Positions 26,471 through 36,137 of a stretch of 64,000 nucleotides of DNA are shown here, piece after piece. The position numbers and the translations under genes are program-made. The DNA is from Gemmatimonas sp. (lineage in GTDB: Bacteria; Gemmatimonadota; Gemmatimonadetes; Gemmatimonadales; Gemmatimonadaceae): NCBI RefSeq assembly GCF_027531815.1, contig NZ_JAPZSK010000011.1:112235-176234 (forward strand), written 5' to 3'. The notes beneath the pieces were generated by a model. It saw only the letters and a list, made by a program, of their open reading frames with translations. It made no database searches and was not told the origin of the DNA. Position 1 is the first letter of the stretch. Each line of letters starts with the position of its first letter.

Positions 26471-26622
26471 GACGGGCGACGACGCCGGAGCGGCGACGTT
26501 CACGCCCGCGACTGCAAGGCACTCGTGGAATGGCACCGCCTGCCACATCAGCGTGCGGCGCCACGTCCGACTTGGCAACCCTGCGCGTACGGCCGTCTCC
26601 ACCGCCTGCAGCACGAAGGGGC

Positions 26623-27909
26623 CTATGGCTGGTCAAGCCGCCGCCACACGCTGCGCGCCAGTTCCCGGCCGGACAGATCGAAGGCGCGGACGCGCCATCG
26701 CAGCGGGGCGCCGCTGGCCTTCTTCGCGAAGAATGGCGGCGGCGCATACGTGGCGTTGTCGCCGGCCACGAGTGCCTGGTACACCGCGGTCCCGTTCTGG
26801 GTGGTGACCTCCAGGCGGTACGTTGCCGTCGCCGCGATCGGGACCCAGGCGAAGTTCCAGGGGCCGGACGGCACGATGGCGTTCGGCGCCGGCGCGAGAA
26901 GCGACACGCTACCGAGGCGATCGGGTGAATTCGGTTCCTCGATGGCCGCCGCGTCGGCCGTCGACGCCCGGCCCACGACATAGCGCAACACCGGCAGCGG
27001 AAACCCCGCCACCGCGGCACTGGCCACCGGCCCGCTGGAAATTCCCGAGGGATCGGTCACGCCATCGCGATCGTCACCGGCCTCGATCCGCAGCAGCAGG
27101 AGATATACGCCATCTACATCGCGCGGCAGACGCGCCGGATCGGGCCCGGCCAGTCGCACCCGTCCCGCCGGCGGGAGAAACTCGTTGAAGCGGCCGACCT
27201 GCATGTAGCGCCGCTGGCTGGCGCGTTCGTCAAGGGGGAGGCTCGCCTCCGTGAGCAAGTCGGTAGGGGTCGGTGCATCCTCACCCGGGCGTACCACTTC
27301 CCAGCGGCCAACCAGCCGGCCGGTGCCGGTGTAGCGGACGTCCGCCCACCAGGCGGGTGGGACGGCCTCGGTCGACAGGACTGGTACGGCACTGCTGCTC
27401 GCGAAGGTCAGGCGAACGTCGGTCAGCGAGAGGGGCGTGGTGGCGCCCCCCTGCGTCAGGCGACAGATGACGGACACATATACGTCGGGGCCACCGGTGC
27501 GGTCGACGAAGCGCCGCACGTAGTAAAACTCCGAGGACCGCCCTCGCGCCGCATCCTGGTAGGCGCGACGGGTGACCGATGCCGGGATGCTCATCACGTC
27601 GGTGAAGGCGCGCCCTCCTCGGACGGCAAGGTCGTAGCGAAGCGGCAGCTGACCGTACAGGGTACCGGGGGCGCAGCGGAGGCCGCGCGCAGGTCGCGCG
27701 GACACGAGTGCGCCGCACCAGAAGGCCTCGGTAGCCGTCTGGTCGGCCGTCAGGCCGTCGAACGTGAGGAAGACGGTCGTGGCCGACTGCGCCGCGACGT
27801 TGACGCCGGTGGGGCGCACCGTCTGCGCCCGGGCCGGGTGTTCCGGCGCGACCATGGCGCCGATGGCGGCGGTGAACAGGGCACGCAGGGAAGAGCGGAG
27901 CCGCAGCAT
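26623..27909 (-). CDS. Secreted protein of unknown function, operon with barrel protein
   Basis: The 428-residue protein starts at ATG 27909 (an upstream in-frame TTG at 27924 would overlap the previous stop). A signal peptide (RALFTAAIGAMVAPEHPARAQ) leads into a beta-rich body. The C-terminal third, APNAIVPSGPWNFAWVPIAA and TYRLEVTTQNGTAVYQALV, reads as a fibronectin-III-like sandwich of the kind that follows peptidoglycan or surface proteins. The start lies 12 bp after the stop of the 708-residue barrel gene, so the two are probably co-transcribed and may work together at the surface. Confidence 0.65.
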   Translation of the reverse strand: MLRLRSSLRALFTAAIGAMVAPEHPARAQTVRPTGVNVAAQSATTVFLTFDGLTADQTATEAFWCGALVSARPARGLRCAPGTLYGQLPLRYDLAVRGGRAFTDVMSIPASVTRRAYQDAARGRSSEFYYVRRFVDRTGGPDVYVSVICRLTQGGATTPLSLTDVRLTFASSSAVPVLSTEAVPPAWWADVRYTGTGRLVGRWEVVRPGEDAPTPTDLLTEASLPLDERASQRRYMQVGRFNEFLPPAGRVRLAGPDPARLPRDVDGVYLLLLRIEAGDDRDGVTDPSGISSGPVASAAVAGFPLPVLRYVVGRASTADAAAIEEPNSPDRLGSVSLLAPAPNAIVPSGPWNFAWVPIAATATYRLEVTTQNGTAVYQALVAGDNATYAPPPFFAKKASGAPLRWRVRAFDLSGRELARSVWRRLDQP

Positions 27910-27920
27910 GGAAGGCCCGG

Positions 27921-30047
27921 TCAAAAAATGCGCGCGCTCGCCCCAGCGGAGAAACTCCGCTGGGGCGTAGTACGCTCGAGCAGGTCACCGAGCCGCATGA
28001 ACATCCGGGTCCGCGCGACGCGCGCGAAGACGCGCAACTCGGGCGCGGTCGGGGAGCGTCGCAGCCGCAGGACCTGCGATAGCTCGGCGCGGAACTCGTC
28101 ATTGCGGCCACGGCGCGTCGCGGCCCGGTCATCGGAGAGGATGGTAGACCATGCCCCGTTGAGGGCCGTCGAGGTGAACGGCCGCCAGTCGCCCTGCAGC
28201 GCCACCCGACGGGAGTGGGCGTGCGTCTGCGTTTCCACAGCGTGCTGCCGCTCGTCCGACAGGTCGAGGCCAAGCGACCATTTGGGTGAGGGCGCCGCAC
28301 TGATCGTGATGGCCTGCACCATGGACCGGAAATCGGAGGACGCCCGGCGCTCCTGCCGGTTGTCCACGACCGACCGATTGAGACGCCACGCCACCTGCAA
28401 CCACTCCCGCTGCCACGCGGCACTGAGCATGCCGTTGGTGTTCCACTGGTCCGGGCGCTGGACCGGTGACCGGAACCCGGCACTGTCCGGCGGGGGATCA
28501 CCGACCTGCCCGCTCCCCTGCCAGGACGCCGTCACGGTGGGCAGCCACCATGCGGTGGGCCTCCCGAACACCGTCGCGACCGGCACGGTGGCACTGGTCG
28601 ATCGGGTGCGCGAGCGGGTCGTCAACAGGTTGGCCAGCTTGGCGAGATTGTCGCGCCCCTGGCTCACGCTGCCCTGCCATTGGACCGGGCCAAACGCCGC
28701 GGTGGCATCGAGCGCATCCTGCTTCTGGTCCGCCTGCAGGAACGCCGCAACACTGCGATAGAGCGGATCGGTACGCTGGTGTCGCGCCGCGAGCTGCAGC
28801 GACGTGACCACGCCGAAGAGGGCGCGCTGACGCAGGGCCTCCACCGACAGTTCGGCGAACTGGGCCCAGCGCGCGGTCTCCTCCACCGCCACGATGGCCG
28901 CCGTGCCGCTCAGCAGTGGATCGACCGGGTTGGTGAATCGGCTACGCGCGAGCCCCAGGGCCAGCCGTGCGCGTTGGGACGGCAAGGCGGCCGACAGGGA
29001 AGCGCCAAGGCCGCGGCTGCGCTCGCGATCGGTGACGGCCTGTTGCGAGAAGGCGGGAAGGGGTTGGAGCGATCCATCCATGGCGGTGAGTTCGGCCCGA
29101 AGCAGTCCAGGCTGCTTCGGCAGGGCCTCGAGCGCGACGCTCGCCACCTGCAGGCGGTGCGACGGGCGCGCGAGGCCGAGGGGATCATTCCAGCCGACGA
29201 GTTCCGATCCCGACACCGATGCCATCGTGACCTCGGCGCGCTGGCCGAGGGGGGCTCGCGCACTGAGACCGCGACTGCGAAACTGGTTGGCAAGCAGCCG
29301 GTCGTTGCCAACCTGCACATGGCCGGCGGTAAGCGCCCCCCGCCGGTGCGCGAGTTGCACACTGTACGACGCCAGGTCCACGCTCGGTGCCTCCGCCCCC
29401 AGCTGATTGGTACGCAGGCGGAGGGGCTGACGGGCGTTTGCCACGACCAGCGACTGCCACTCCGCTCGCCAGCCGCCGCGCCGGGCGATCCCTGAGAGCC
29501 CCCCGTTCCACGCGAGATCCTGAAAGGGGAGCGGTCTCGCCCCGGGCCCTGGCGCGACGCCCGTCTGCGCCAGTTGCCCCTCGCTCTGCGCGGCGAGCCG
29601 CGGCTGCCACCCGGTGCTGTCGAATCCCACGCGCGTCCGGCGCCGCAGCGCGAACGTTCCGCGCTCACGCCATGCCCCATCCGTGCCGACGAGGTACACC
29701 GCGACGGACATCGGTCCATCCGGCAGTGCTTCGCGGGCCAGCGACAGGGTGACCATCGTGCCACGCTGAACGAGCAGTGCGCTTAAGTCGATCGCGTCGA
29801 GTACAACGGCCAGCCGCCCATCGCCGGCGGTCAGCGGCCGCGAGAGGGTGAACGTCAACGTCGGGCGGAACGGCTGCGGCTGGGTCTCGTCCCATCCGGG
29901 CCGCACCCGCACCTCCGCTGGCGCGTCGACCGGCGCTTCCTGTGCCGACGCTCGCGCGGCACCCAGCGGGAGGCCGGCGCCAGCGGAAGCGGTCAGCACC
30001 AGGAACGGCCCCAGCACGGCGCCGATTTCGGACCGACGCCCCCTCAT
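27921..30047 (-). CDS. Predicted outer-membrane beta-barrel protein
   Basis: The 708-residue protein has a signal peptide (to about residue 35, ARASAQ). The first about 140 residues look like a beta-sandwich facing the periplasm (RPTLTFTLSRPLTAGDGRLAV). From about 190 on there are regular amphipathic strands (GWRAEWQSLVVANARQPLRL, VDLASYSVQLAHRRGALTAG, TSLQLAARHQRTDPLYRSVA), and the chain ends in SARIF with the terminal Phe expected for BAM-dependent insertion. Its start overlaps the stop of an upstream frame (ATGA at 30044-30047), which implies translational coupling to a gene whose front is lost or unrecognised. Confidence 0.7.
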   Translation of the reverse strand: MRGRRSEIGAVLGPFLVLTASAGAGLPLGAARASAQEAPVDAPAEVRVRPGWDETQPQPFRPTLTFTLSRPLTAGDGRLAVVLDAIDLSALLVQRGTMVTLSLAREALPDGPMSVAVYLVGTDGAWRERGTFALRRRTRVGFDSTGWQPRLAAQSEGQLAQTGVAPGPGARPLPFQDLAWNGGLSGIARRGGWRAEWQSLVVANARQPLRLRTNQLGAEAPSVDLASYSVQLAHRRGALTAGHVQVGNDRLLANQFRSRGLSARAPLGQRAEVTMASVSGSELVGWNDPLGLARPSHRLQVASVALEALPKQPGLLRAELTAMDGSLQPLPAFSQQAVTDRERSRGLGASLSAALPSQRARLALGLARSRFTNPVDPLLSGTAAIVAVEETARWAQFAELSVEALRQRALFGVVTSLQLAARHQRTDPLYRSVAAFLQADQKQDALDATAAFGPVQWQGSVSQGRDNLAKLANLLTTRSRTRSTSATVPVATVFGRPTAWWLPTVTASWQGSGQVGDPPPDSAGFRSPVQRPDQWNTNGMLSAAWQREWLQVAWRLNRSVVDNRQERRASSDFRSMVQAITISAAPSPKWSLGLDLSDERQHAVETQTHAHSRRVALQGDWRPFTSTALNGAWSTILSDDRAATRRGRNDEFRAELSQVLRLRRSPTAPELRVFARVARTRMFMRLGDLLERTTPQRSFSAGASARIF

Positions 30048-30190
30048 CGAGCCACCGCGGCCACGGTGGTGCGATCTGCCCTGCCAGGCACGAGCGCGCC
30101 GGGCGTGACCACATTGCGCTCGGTCGGGTCGCCGATCATGACGGAAGCCAGCCGCGTGGTACTCGGAACTGGCAGATCCGTCGGGACCGT
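30044..30190 (-). other. C-terminal remnant of a gene coupled to the barrel gene
   Basis: The minus-strand frame ending in TGA at 30044-30046 shares an ATGA junction with the barrel gene, the arrangement of two coupled genes. Only the last about 45 residues (LASVMIGDPTERNVVTPGAL...) look like protein. Farther upstream the frame becomes Arg/His-rich and unconvincing. The 30190-30569 stretch beyond it holds nothing I can identify. Confidence 0.3.
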
Positions 30191-30569
30191 TGGGCTGAGG
30201 GCGGGGAGGAGCCGGCCATCCGGATGCGGAAGTCGCGAAGTGATGGCGAAGCGGTCCCGCGCCGGACCCTTGCAGCGGCTCGTGCGGAGGTGGGCATTCG
30301 CCGAAGTGATGGGACGTCGGTACCGGCAGTGGTGCACGCAGTGGTGCACGCGCACCGCCCGTGGTTCACGTAACGCGACATTCTCAGCCGATTGTACCTG
30401 CAAGGCGGCCATCTGGGAATGGTTCGCGGAAAGCTGTGGTGAACGTGGGGCTCGCCGTTCCCTCACTCGGCGACGAGGGAGAATGGACTGTGGGTGGTAC
30501 CGGGAACGCGGGGTTGGAGCTGCGCACGTTCACGAGCAAGCCATCTGACCGGGCGCAGGGCTGGACGGC

Positions 30570-31052
30570 TCAATACGTGATCACGCGATCGTGCTCGAGC
30601 GCGAGCGTCACCAGCTGCGGCGGCCCACCGAATTCCGCCGGCTTCCCGGCAAGGTCGGCCTCCGTGACGCCACGGGCCTTGGCCGACCCGCTGGACACAT
30701 AGAGGCGGCCACCCTTCGCCACGAAGCCGTCGAAGAGCGTCTGGAGCGTGCCCGTGCCCAGCCCCACGAGCGACGCCAGCACCCCGTCGCGGATCAGCTG
30801 CACTCCGTCGCCGGCGAGAAAGATCGTCACCCGGTGTCCCTCGTCGAGGGCCGCCTTGGCCACGCTGAACCCCAGGGCGGCGCGGGTCGGGTCGTTGGGA
30901 CCCGCGGTGATGTGCACAAGCAGGCTGCCGGAGCGCATGGCGGCGGCGGAGGGGGGCGGGGCGGGACGCTGCCCTACGGCCGACGCGGCCGGCGCGAGGG
31001 GCAGACTGGCGAACAGTAGGGCGGCGACCACCCGACGGGGCGACGCACCCAT
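30570..31052 (-). CDS. DsrE/DsrF-like family protein, secreted
   Basis: The 160-residue protein has a signal peptide (VVAALLFASLPLAPAASAVG) and then a DsrE-type Rossmann-like fold: SLLVHITAGPNDPTRAALGF, KAALDEGHRVTIFLAGDGVQ, GGRLYVSSGSAKARG and a final LVTLALEHDRVITY. The family covers sulfur-relay and peroxiredoxin-like proteins. Here the active-site Cys of sulfur-transfer members is replaced by Ser (YVSSGSAK), so a sulfur-transfer role is doubtful. Its ATG lies one base after the stop of the DUF1059 gene, so the two form an operon. Confidence 0.8.
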   Translation of the reverse strand: MGASPRRVVAALLFASLPLAPAASAVGQRPAPPPSAAAMRSGSLLVHITAGPNDPTRAALGFSVAKAALDEGHRVTIFLAGDGVQLIRDGVLASLVGLGTGTLQTLFDGFVAKGGRLYVSSGSAKARGVTEADLAGKPAEFGGPPQLVTLALEHDRVITY

Positions 31053-31053
31053 G

Positions 31054-31209
31054 TCAGTCAGGCTCCGCCATCGACAGGATCTGGTCCGGGGTCAGCGTCA
31101 GTTTGTGGACCGACGTGGCGTGAGCCTGCACGTCGGCGATCAGCTGCGCATCCGTGCCGGCTCGGATCACGGTCCCGCAGTCACAGCACACTTTCTTGGC
31201 ACCGCTCAT
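31054..31209 (-). CDS. DUF1059 small metal-binding-type protein
   Basis: The 51-residue protein starts at ATG 31209, chosen because GGAGAG sits 7 bases upstream; a longer in-frame start at 31257 has no such site. The sequence CCDCGTVIRAGTDAQLIADV followed by QAHATSVHKLTLTPDQIL is the DUF1059 pattern: a CxxC-type pair plus a His in a helix, which suggests a small zinc-binding protein. It precedes the DsrE-like gene by one base. Confidence 0.75.
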   Translation of the reverse strand: MSGAKKVCCDCGTVIRAGTDAQLIADVQAHATSVHKLTLTPDQILSMAEPD

Positions 31210-31685
31210 ACGTCTGCTCTCCGACAGGGGGAAATGGCTAGAGGCTTTCCCCGGCAATGCTACCGGGACACCTTGGCGAGCACTTGGAATTTCCTTGGTG
31301 CGGTGCCCGCGACGCGCGGACGCGCCGGCGCCAAGGATTTACCAAGGGGCGTCCAGTGTCTGTCCCTTAATGCGCCAATGGCGGCATGGCATCATGGTCG
31401 CGGCGCCAGCCTCGAGCGTACGCCGCGCGGTGACCGATTCGGCGATCTGATGGCGCATCATTCATCCCAACTTTGGGAAGGGATTCGGCGTGTACAAGGC
31501 CGGTCTGTTGGTGTTCCTTGGTTCGAGCGACACTATCGATTCGTGGGCAACGGGAATTTGATGACCAGCCGACTCACACTGGCCGAAGCAGTCGAGGTAG
31601 CGGAGCCGCCCGGTCGAGGGATGGACTGGCGACGCCCGCCCGCCTGATCGACACCCTGCTGGTGCGTCCCTCACTGTACGCCGAC
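31210..31685. other. Intergenic region, no gene seen
   Basis: This 475-bp stretch contains only short unconvincing frames. Parts may belong to the lost front of the serine hydrolase that follows, since that gene has no signal peptide where relatives usually have one. Confidence 0.25.
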
Positions 31686-32711
31686 ATGCCGATGACCGGC
31701 ATCCCGGTCGCCGCCCTCGCCAGCTTCGACCAGCGCATTCCGGCGCTGATGCGACAGTTCGGTATTCCCGGCGCCACGTTGCGCCTGGTCGAGCAGGGGC
31801 GCCTCTCACTCGACGCGCCAGCCTTCGCGCTGCTCCCGGACCTGCCGGCGCCGGCCGGCACGTCGCCCGATCCGCGCCTCGCGTCCATCACGGTTCGCGA
31901 CCTGCTGCAGCACTCCGGCGGCTGGAATTCCAGTGTGTCCGGCGATCCGCAATTCCAGAACATCCAGATCGCCACCGCGCTCGGCATCACCGGGCCGGCC
32001 TCGGCATCGGACATCATCCGCTACATGCGCGGCCGGCCGCTCGACTTCGCACCAGGCACGAACTACGCCTACTCCAACTTCGGCTACAACGTCCTTGGAC
32101 GCATCGTCGAGCGGGTCAGCGGCCAGACGTACGAGGCGTACGTCCGCAGCGTGCTCGCCCCCGCCGGCATCACCCGCATGGTGCTGGGCCGCACGCGCCC
32201 AAGCGATCGGATGGCCGATGAGCCGGTGTACTACGACCGATTCAGCACGACGTCGGTCTTCCCTGGTGCCGGTACGGTACGGTTTCCCGATGGTGGGTTC
32301 TCCGTGGAAGCGTTCGATGCACACGGCGGATGGATCGCGTCGGCGGTGGATCTGGCCCGCTTCATGAGCGCGATCGACCGCGATCCGCAGCGTCCGGACC
32401 TGCTCACGCCGACGAGCCTCGACGCGATGCTGGCCCGACCCGCCCTCAGCACGTGGACCAGCGCCGCGGCGTTCTATGCGCTGGGCATGTTCCATCGCCC
32501 GAGTCCGGGGAACTGGTGGCACGACGGCTCCATGGCCGGCACGCAGACGTGGCTGGCGCGCTACAACGGCGGAGTGACCATCGCGCTCCTGTTCAATGCC
32601 CGCGATGTCACCGGAGCGGGATTCGGTCAGCAGGTAGACCCCACGGTAAGCGCGGCGCTCAACAGCGTAACGGCGTGGCCGACGAACAATTTCTTCTCGC
32701 TGTTTCGCTAG
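31686..32711 (+). CDS. Serine-hydrolase (class C beta-lactamase-like) lacking its SxxK region
   Basis: From ATG 31686 (ATG 31692 also possible) the 341-residue frame reads as a beta-lactamase/D-alanyl-peptidase relative: FDQRIPALMRQFGIPGAT, LVEQGRLSLDAPAFALLPDL, ITVRDLLQHSGGWNS, the YxN motif in NYAYSNFGYN, and the HxG equivalent in WWHDGSMAGT. QFGIPGAT joins directly to LRLVEQGRLSLDA at about 31776. In relatives about 45-50 residues lie between, including the nucleophile motif SxxK. The frame is kept, but the protein has no catalytic serine or general base. It is a pseudogene in function or a repurposed binding protein. The start is uncertain. Confidence 0.75.
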   Translation: MPMTGIPVAALASFDQRIPALMRQFGIPGATLRLVEQGRLSLDAPAFALLPDLPAPAGTSPDPRLASITVRDLLQHSGGWNSSVSGDPQFQNIQIATALGITGPASASDIIRYMRGRPLDFAPGTNYAYSNFGYNVLGRIVERVSGQTYEAYVRSVLAPAGITRMVLGRTRPSDRMADEPVYYDRFSTTSVFPGAGTVRFPDGGFSVEAFDAHGGWIASAVDLARFMSAIDRDPQRPDLLTPTSLDAMLARPALSTWTSAAAFYALGMFHRPSPGNWWHDGSMAGTQTWLARYNGGVTIALLFNARDVTGAGFGQQVDPTVSAALNSVTAWPTNNFFSLFR

Positions 32712-32769
32712 CGGTCGGTATTGGAGTTCCCTGACATTCGGAGCGCGTGCTAAGGGGTCCCCATCAACC

Positions 32770-33402
32770 GTGACGCCCGGCGGCACGCTCACGGGCACCG
32801 TGCGCGAGCAGATCCCCGTCGAGCCGTACGTGTAAGCGCGCCTGGAAACCCCGAATGGTGAGCTCTGGGCGGCGGTGAATTAAGCGTCGATCGTGACGGG
32901 TTCGTCGATCACAGTGTACAACGCGCTGCCAATGGGCCGGTTCGCGTCCAAGACGCTTAATCGAACCTTTGAGCGGATCTACCTTGGGACGCTCGAACCG
33001 TCGCTCGGCATGATTAACGGTGCGCCGGCAACGGCCGGCGGCTCGGGCACCTCCAGCGCAGCGGACGGCACGCCACCCGCGCCCGATGCCAAGGTCGGCC
33101 AGATTGCGCGCGCCAGCGGCGCTGCTGCGCGTTCGATCGGCGACGTCTGGACGCAGAAGCGCCACTTGGCCGGTGACACCGTGACAATCCGTGGTGTCGT
33201 GGTCAAGTACAACCCCGGCGTGATGGGGAAGAACTGGATCCACCTGCAAGACGGCGGCGGCGACGTCGCGCGCGGGACGAACGACGCCGCCGCGCTGGGC
33301 GACACCGGGACGATCACCGGGACGGCACGCACCAACCGGGATGTCGGTGCGGGTTACCCGTTCGCGGTGATCGTGGAGGAAGCGCGGGTTAGCAAGACGT
33401 AG
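32770..33402 (+). pseudogene. OB-fold (tRNA_anti-like) protein with two nonsense codons
   Basis: Reading from GTG 32770, one frame gives VTPGGTLTGTVREQIPVEPY, a TAA at 32833, ARLETPNGELWAAVN, a TAA at 32881, then a clean 170-residue stretch. That stretch has ALPMGRFASKTLNRTFERIY and, after a Gly/Ala/Pro linker, VWTQKRHLAGDTVTIRGVVV, GKNWIHLQDGGGD and GYPFAVIVEEARV. The last block is the nucleic-acid-binding OB-fold found in secreted 'GW'-like lipoproteins. Both TAA codons can be one-base changes. A short restart at GTG 32893 would still allow the second half to be made. A shorter degenerate copy of its end lies at 44309-44440. Confidence 0.65.
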
Positions 33403-33429
33403 TGCGATCGCGCTCCGCTTACGACGCGA

Positions 33430-34092
33430 TCATTCCGAACGCTCCTCGGAGAGCAGGTCACTCGTGGTCGCCTCTCTCCCCCGCATTCGCCTAGCCACAC
33501 CCATTGCCAGCAGCGGCTCCAGCCCCCACACTGCCACGGCGGCGACCTCATCCACGGTAAGCAGCAACATGGTGCACGCCGAAAACGTCGGCAGGATGCG
33601 CGCGTGATAGGACCAGTGCCAGTTGAGGTCCCCGAGCGGGAGCTGCCGACGCAGCTCGTGCGCTGTGCGCGCGTGATGGGCGAAGAACCCCAGGCTCAAC
33701 CCGGTCATCCCCATGAGCGCGGCGAAGACGAGCACCGCGACCGATTCGAACTCATAGCGGCCGATCAGCGAGGCGGCGAAGGGGACCAGCGACACAAGTG
33801 CCAGCACCACGAAGTTCCGGACCATGGTCCCCACGTGACACCGCGCCAGACTCGCCACGATCGCGTGGTGTGCGATCCAGAAGCGCGCCACAAGAACGAC
33901 GCTGATCAGCCACGCGATCAGGTTCGGGATCTGCGACTCGAGGTCGGCGATGAGCATCCGTGACTGATCGGCACCCCGCGCGACATCGGGCATCTTGAGA
34001 TCGAGCACGAGGAGCGTCAGCACGATCGAGAAGACACCGTCGGACAGTGCACCGAGACGCTCGGTGGGATAGGTCGATCTTGGAGTCGTCAT
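33430..34092 (-). CDS. TMEM175-family (DUF1211) potassium-channel-like membrane protein
   Basis: The 220-residue protein opens with ERLGALSDGVFSIVLTLLVL, the first helix of the TMEM175/DUF1211 family, in which an FSD motif lines the pore (here LSD). Four to six further membrane helices follow (AWLISVVLVARFWIAHHAIV, NFVVLALVSLVPFAASLIG, VLVFAALMGMTGLSLGFFAH). Bacterial members are potassium-selective leak channels made of two six-helix repeats or of tetramers of one repeat. The length fits one repeat. It is divergent from the GMC operon with 154 bp between. Confidence 0.85.
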   Translation of the reverse strand: MTTPRSTYPTERLGALSDGVFSIVLTLLVLDLKMPDVARGADQSRMLIADLESQIPNLIAWLISVVLVARFWIAHHAIVASLARCHVGTMVRNFVVLALVSLVPFAASLIGRYEFESVAVLVFAALMGMTGLSLGFFAHHARTAHELRRQLPLGDLNWHWSYHARILPTFSACTMLLLTVDEVAAVAVWGLEPLLAMGVARRMRGREATTSDLLSEERSE

Positions 34093-34246
34093 CGATGTGT
34101 TACCTCACGGATGCGCTGCTGTTTCGGGCCCCCGCAATGACTGCGAGTCCGACCTCTTCGATAGGGTCGCGGGCGCTCGGAACCATCCTTGCGGCCGCAT
34201 CGGACGAATGGTTAGTTAGCGGCTCGCTCAACCGTGGACAACTTGC

Positions 34247-36124
34247 ATGAGTCATCTGCACCGCCGAATCGTACAGACCGACCACGCCACCGCCGCCACG
34301 ACCGTGTACGATGCCGTCGTCGTCGGATCGGGCGTCAGCGGGTCGATCATCGCCAACGAGCTGGCCCAGCAAGGGTACAGCGTGCTGGTCCTCGAGGCCG
34401 GCGCCGGTAATGACTTCACCATCGCCGACTACGAGACCAGTCTCAAGCGTTTCTACACGTCGGCGACGAAGGACAACAATTCACCGTACGCGGCCAACGC
34501 GAACGCGCCCATGCCGCGCGGACCCGATACGGTCAAGTTGCTGCCGGGCCGTCCCCATACCGCTGGCTATATCGTGCAGAACGGGCCGCTGGAACTCGAC
34601 AGCACGTATACGCGCGTCGTCGGCGGCACCACGCGGCACTGGGAGGGCAAGGCCCTCCGCATGCTCCCCGAAGACTTCACGATGCGCACCCGGCACGGCC
34701 AAGGCCTCGACTGGCCCATCAGCTACGACTCGCTGCTGCCGTACTACGCGCGCGCCGAAGCCGAACTCGGCGTGTCGGCCGATGTGGAAGACCAGGGCTA
34801 CCTCGGGATCAGCTTCGAACCGGGGTATGTGTATCCGATGCGCAAGATCCCGGTATCCTACCTCGACCAGGTTATTGCCCGTCGGGTCGACGGCGCGGAG
34901 GTCGTGATCGACGGTGAGACCTTTTGCATGGCGGTGCGCAGCACACCACAGGCGCGGAACGGTGCTCCGAACCCCGACTATGACCACGGCAAGGGCTACA
35001 TCGCCGCCAGCGCCGTCAGTACGCACCAGGACGAGATGGGGCAGCGGTGTCAGGGCAACAACAATTGCGTGCCCATCTGCCCCGTCCAAGCGAAATATGA
35101 CGCGCGCCGCACCCTCGTGAAGGCGCTCGAGTCGGGGCGCGTCCACCTGCTACCGCAGACCGTCGGGTCGCGCGTCGTCATCGATCCCGACAACGGTCGC
35201 GTGACGGGCATCGAGTACCAGGCGTACCACGACCTGTCGTCGCCTGAGCACGTCACTGGCACCGTGCGCGGCCGCGTCTTCGTGCTCGCCACTAACGCGG
35301 TCGAGAACGCCCGCTTGATGCTCGCCTCCGGCCTCCCGGGGCGCAGTGGGCTCGTGGGGCGCAACCTGATGGATCACGCCTATCTGCTCACGTGGGCGCT
35401 CATGCCCGAGGTTGTTGGCACGTGGCGGGGGTCCCAGTGCACCTCGGGCATAGAGGATCTGCGCGGCGGGACGTTCCGTCGCCGCCAGGCCGCGTTCCGC
35501 GTCGGCATCCACAACGACGGCTGGGGTTGGGCCACGGGAGCGCCCTATACCGATCTCCTCACGCTGGTCGACGACCAGAACAAGTTCGGCATGTCGCTGC
35601 AGCGCGGGTTGGTGGACCGCTTGTCGCGCCAGCTCCTCCTCGACTTTATGGTCGAGGTGCTCCCCGATCCGGCCAATCGCATTACCGTGGACCCCGATCA
35701 CCGCGACCAACTCGGCAACATGCGCCCGGTGATGTCGTACCGGCTCAACGACTATGTGCTCGACGGCGTCGCCTTCGCCCGCCAGTTGTCGCGCCGCATC
35801 TATCAGCGGCTCGGAGCGGAGGACCACACCACGTACTCGCCACTGGAGCCGGGGTGGGTGGATTACCAGGGCAAGGGCTACGTCATCCGCGGTGGAAACC
35901 ACTGGGCGGGCACGCATCTCATGGGTTCCAGCGCATCGAACTCGGTGGTCGACCACACCCAACGCTCGTGGGATCACGCGAACCTATACCTCGTCGGCTC
36001 CGGCAGCATGCCCTCGATCGGAACGGCGAACACCACTCTGACCCTGTCGGCGCTCTGTTTCAGGAGCGCCGAACACATCGCCAAGGAATTAGGCGCCTCC
36101 CTCGCCGCCGTGTCGGCAAGCTGA
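34247..36124 (+). CDS. GMC-family FAD oxidoreductase, sugar-dehydrogenase alpha-subunit type
   Basis: The 625-residue protein has the FAD-binding GSGVSG loop at 27-32 with Glu50 for the ribose, and the GMC active-site pair His552 (GGNHWAGTH) and Asn595 (GTANTTLT). Cys268, Cys274 and Cys278 form C-x5-C-x3-C (CQGNNNCVPIC), the spacing that holds a 3Fe-4S cluster in the alpha subunit of bacterial FAD-glucose dehydrogenase. There is no Tat or Sec signal, so it should act in the cytoplasm. It likely oxidises a sugar, polyol or glycoside hydroxyl. It begins a run of co-directional genes (14 bp to the next start). Confidence 0.85.
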   Translation: MSHLHRRIVQTDHATAATTVYDAVVVGSGVSGSIIANELAQQGYSVLVLEAGAGNDFTIADYETSLKRFYTSATKDNNSPYAANANAPMPRGPDTVKLLPGRPHTAGYIVQNGPLELDSTYTRVVGGTTRHWEGKALRMLPEDFTMRTRHGQGLDWPISYDSLLPYYARAEAELGVSADVEDQGYLGISFEPGYVYPMRKIPVSYLDQVIARRVDGAEVVIDGETFCMAVRSTPQARNGAPNPDYDHGKGYIAASAVSTHQDEMGQRCQGNNNCVPICPVQAKYDARRTLVKALESGRVHLLPQTVGSRVVIDPDNGRVTGIEYQAYHDLSSPEHVTGTVRGRVFVLATNAVENARLMLASGLPGRSGLVGRNLMDHAYLLTWALMPEVVGTWRGSQCTSGIEDLRGGTFRRRQAAFRVGIHNDGWGWATGAPYTDLLTLVDDQNKFGMSLQRGLVDRLSRQLLLDFMVEVLPDPANRITVDPDHRDQLGNMRPVMSYRLNDYVLDGVAFARQLSRRIYQRLGAEDHTTYSPLEPGWVDYQGKGYVIRGGNHWAGTHLMGSSASNSVVDHTQRSWDHANLYLVGSGSMPSIGTANTTLTLSALCFRSAEHIAKELGASLAAVSAS

Positions 36125-36137
36125 CCGGGCATTGACC

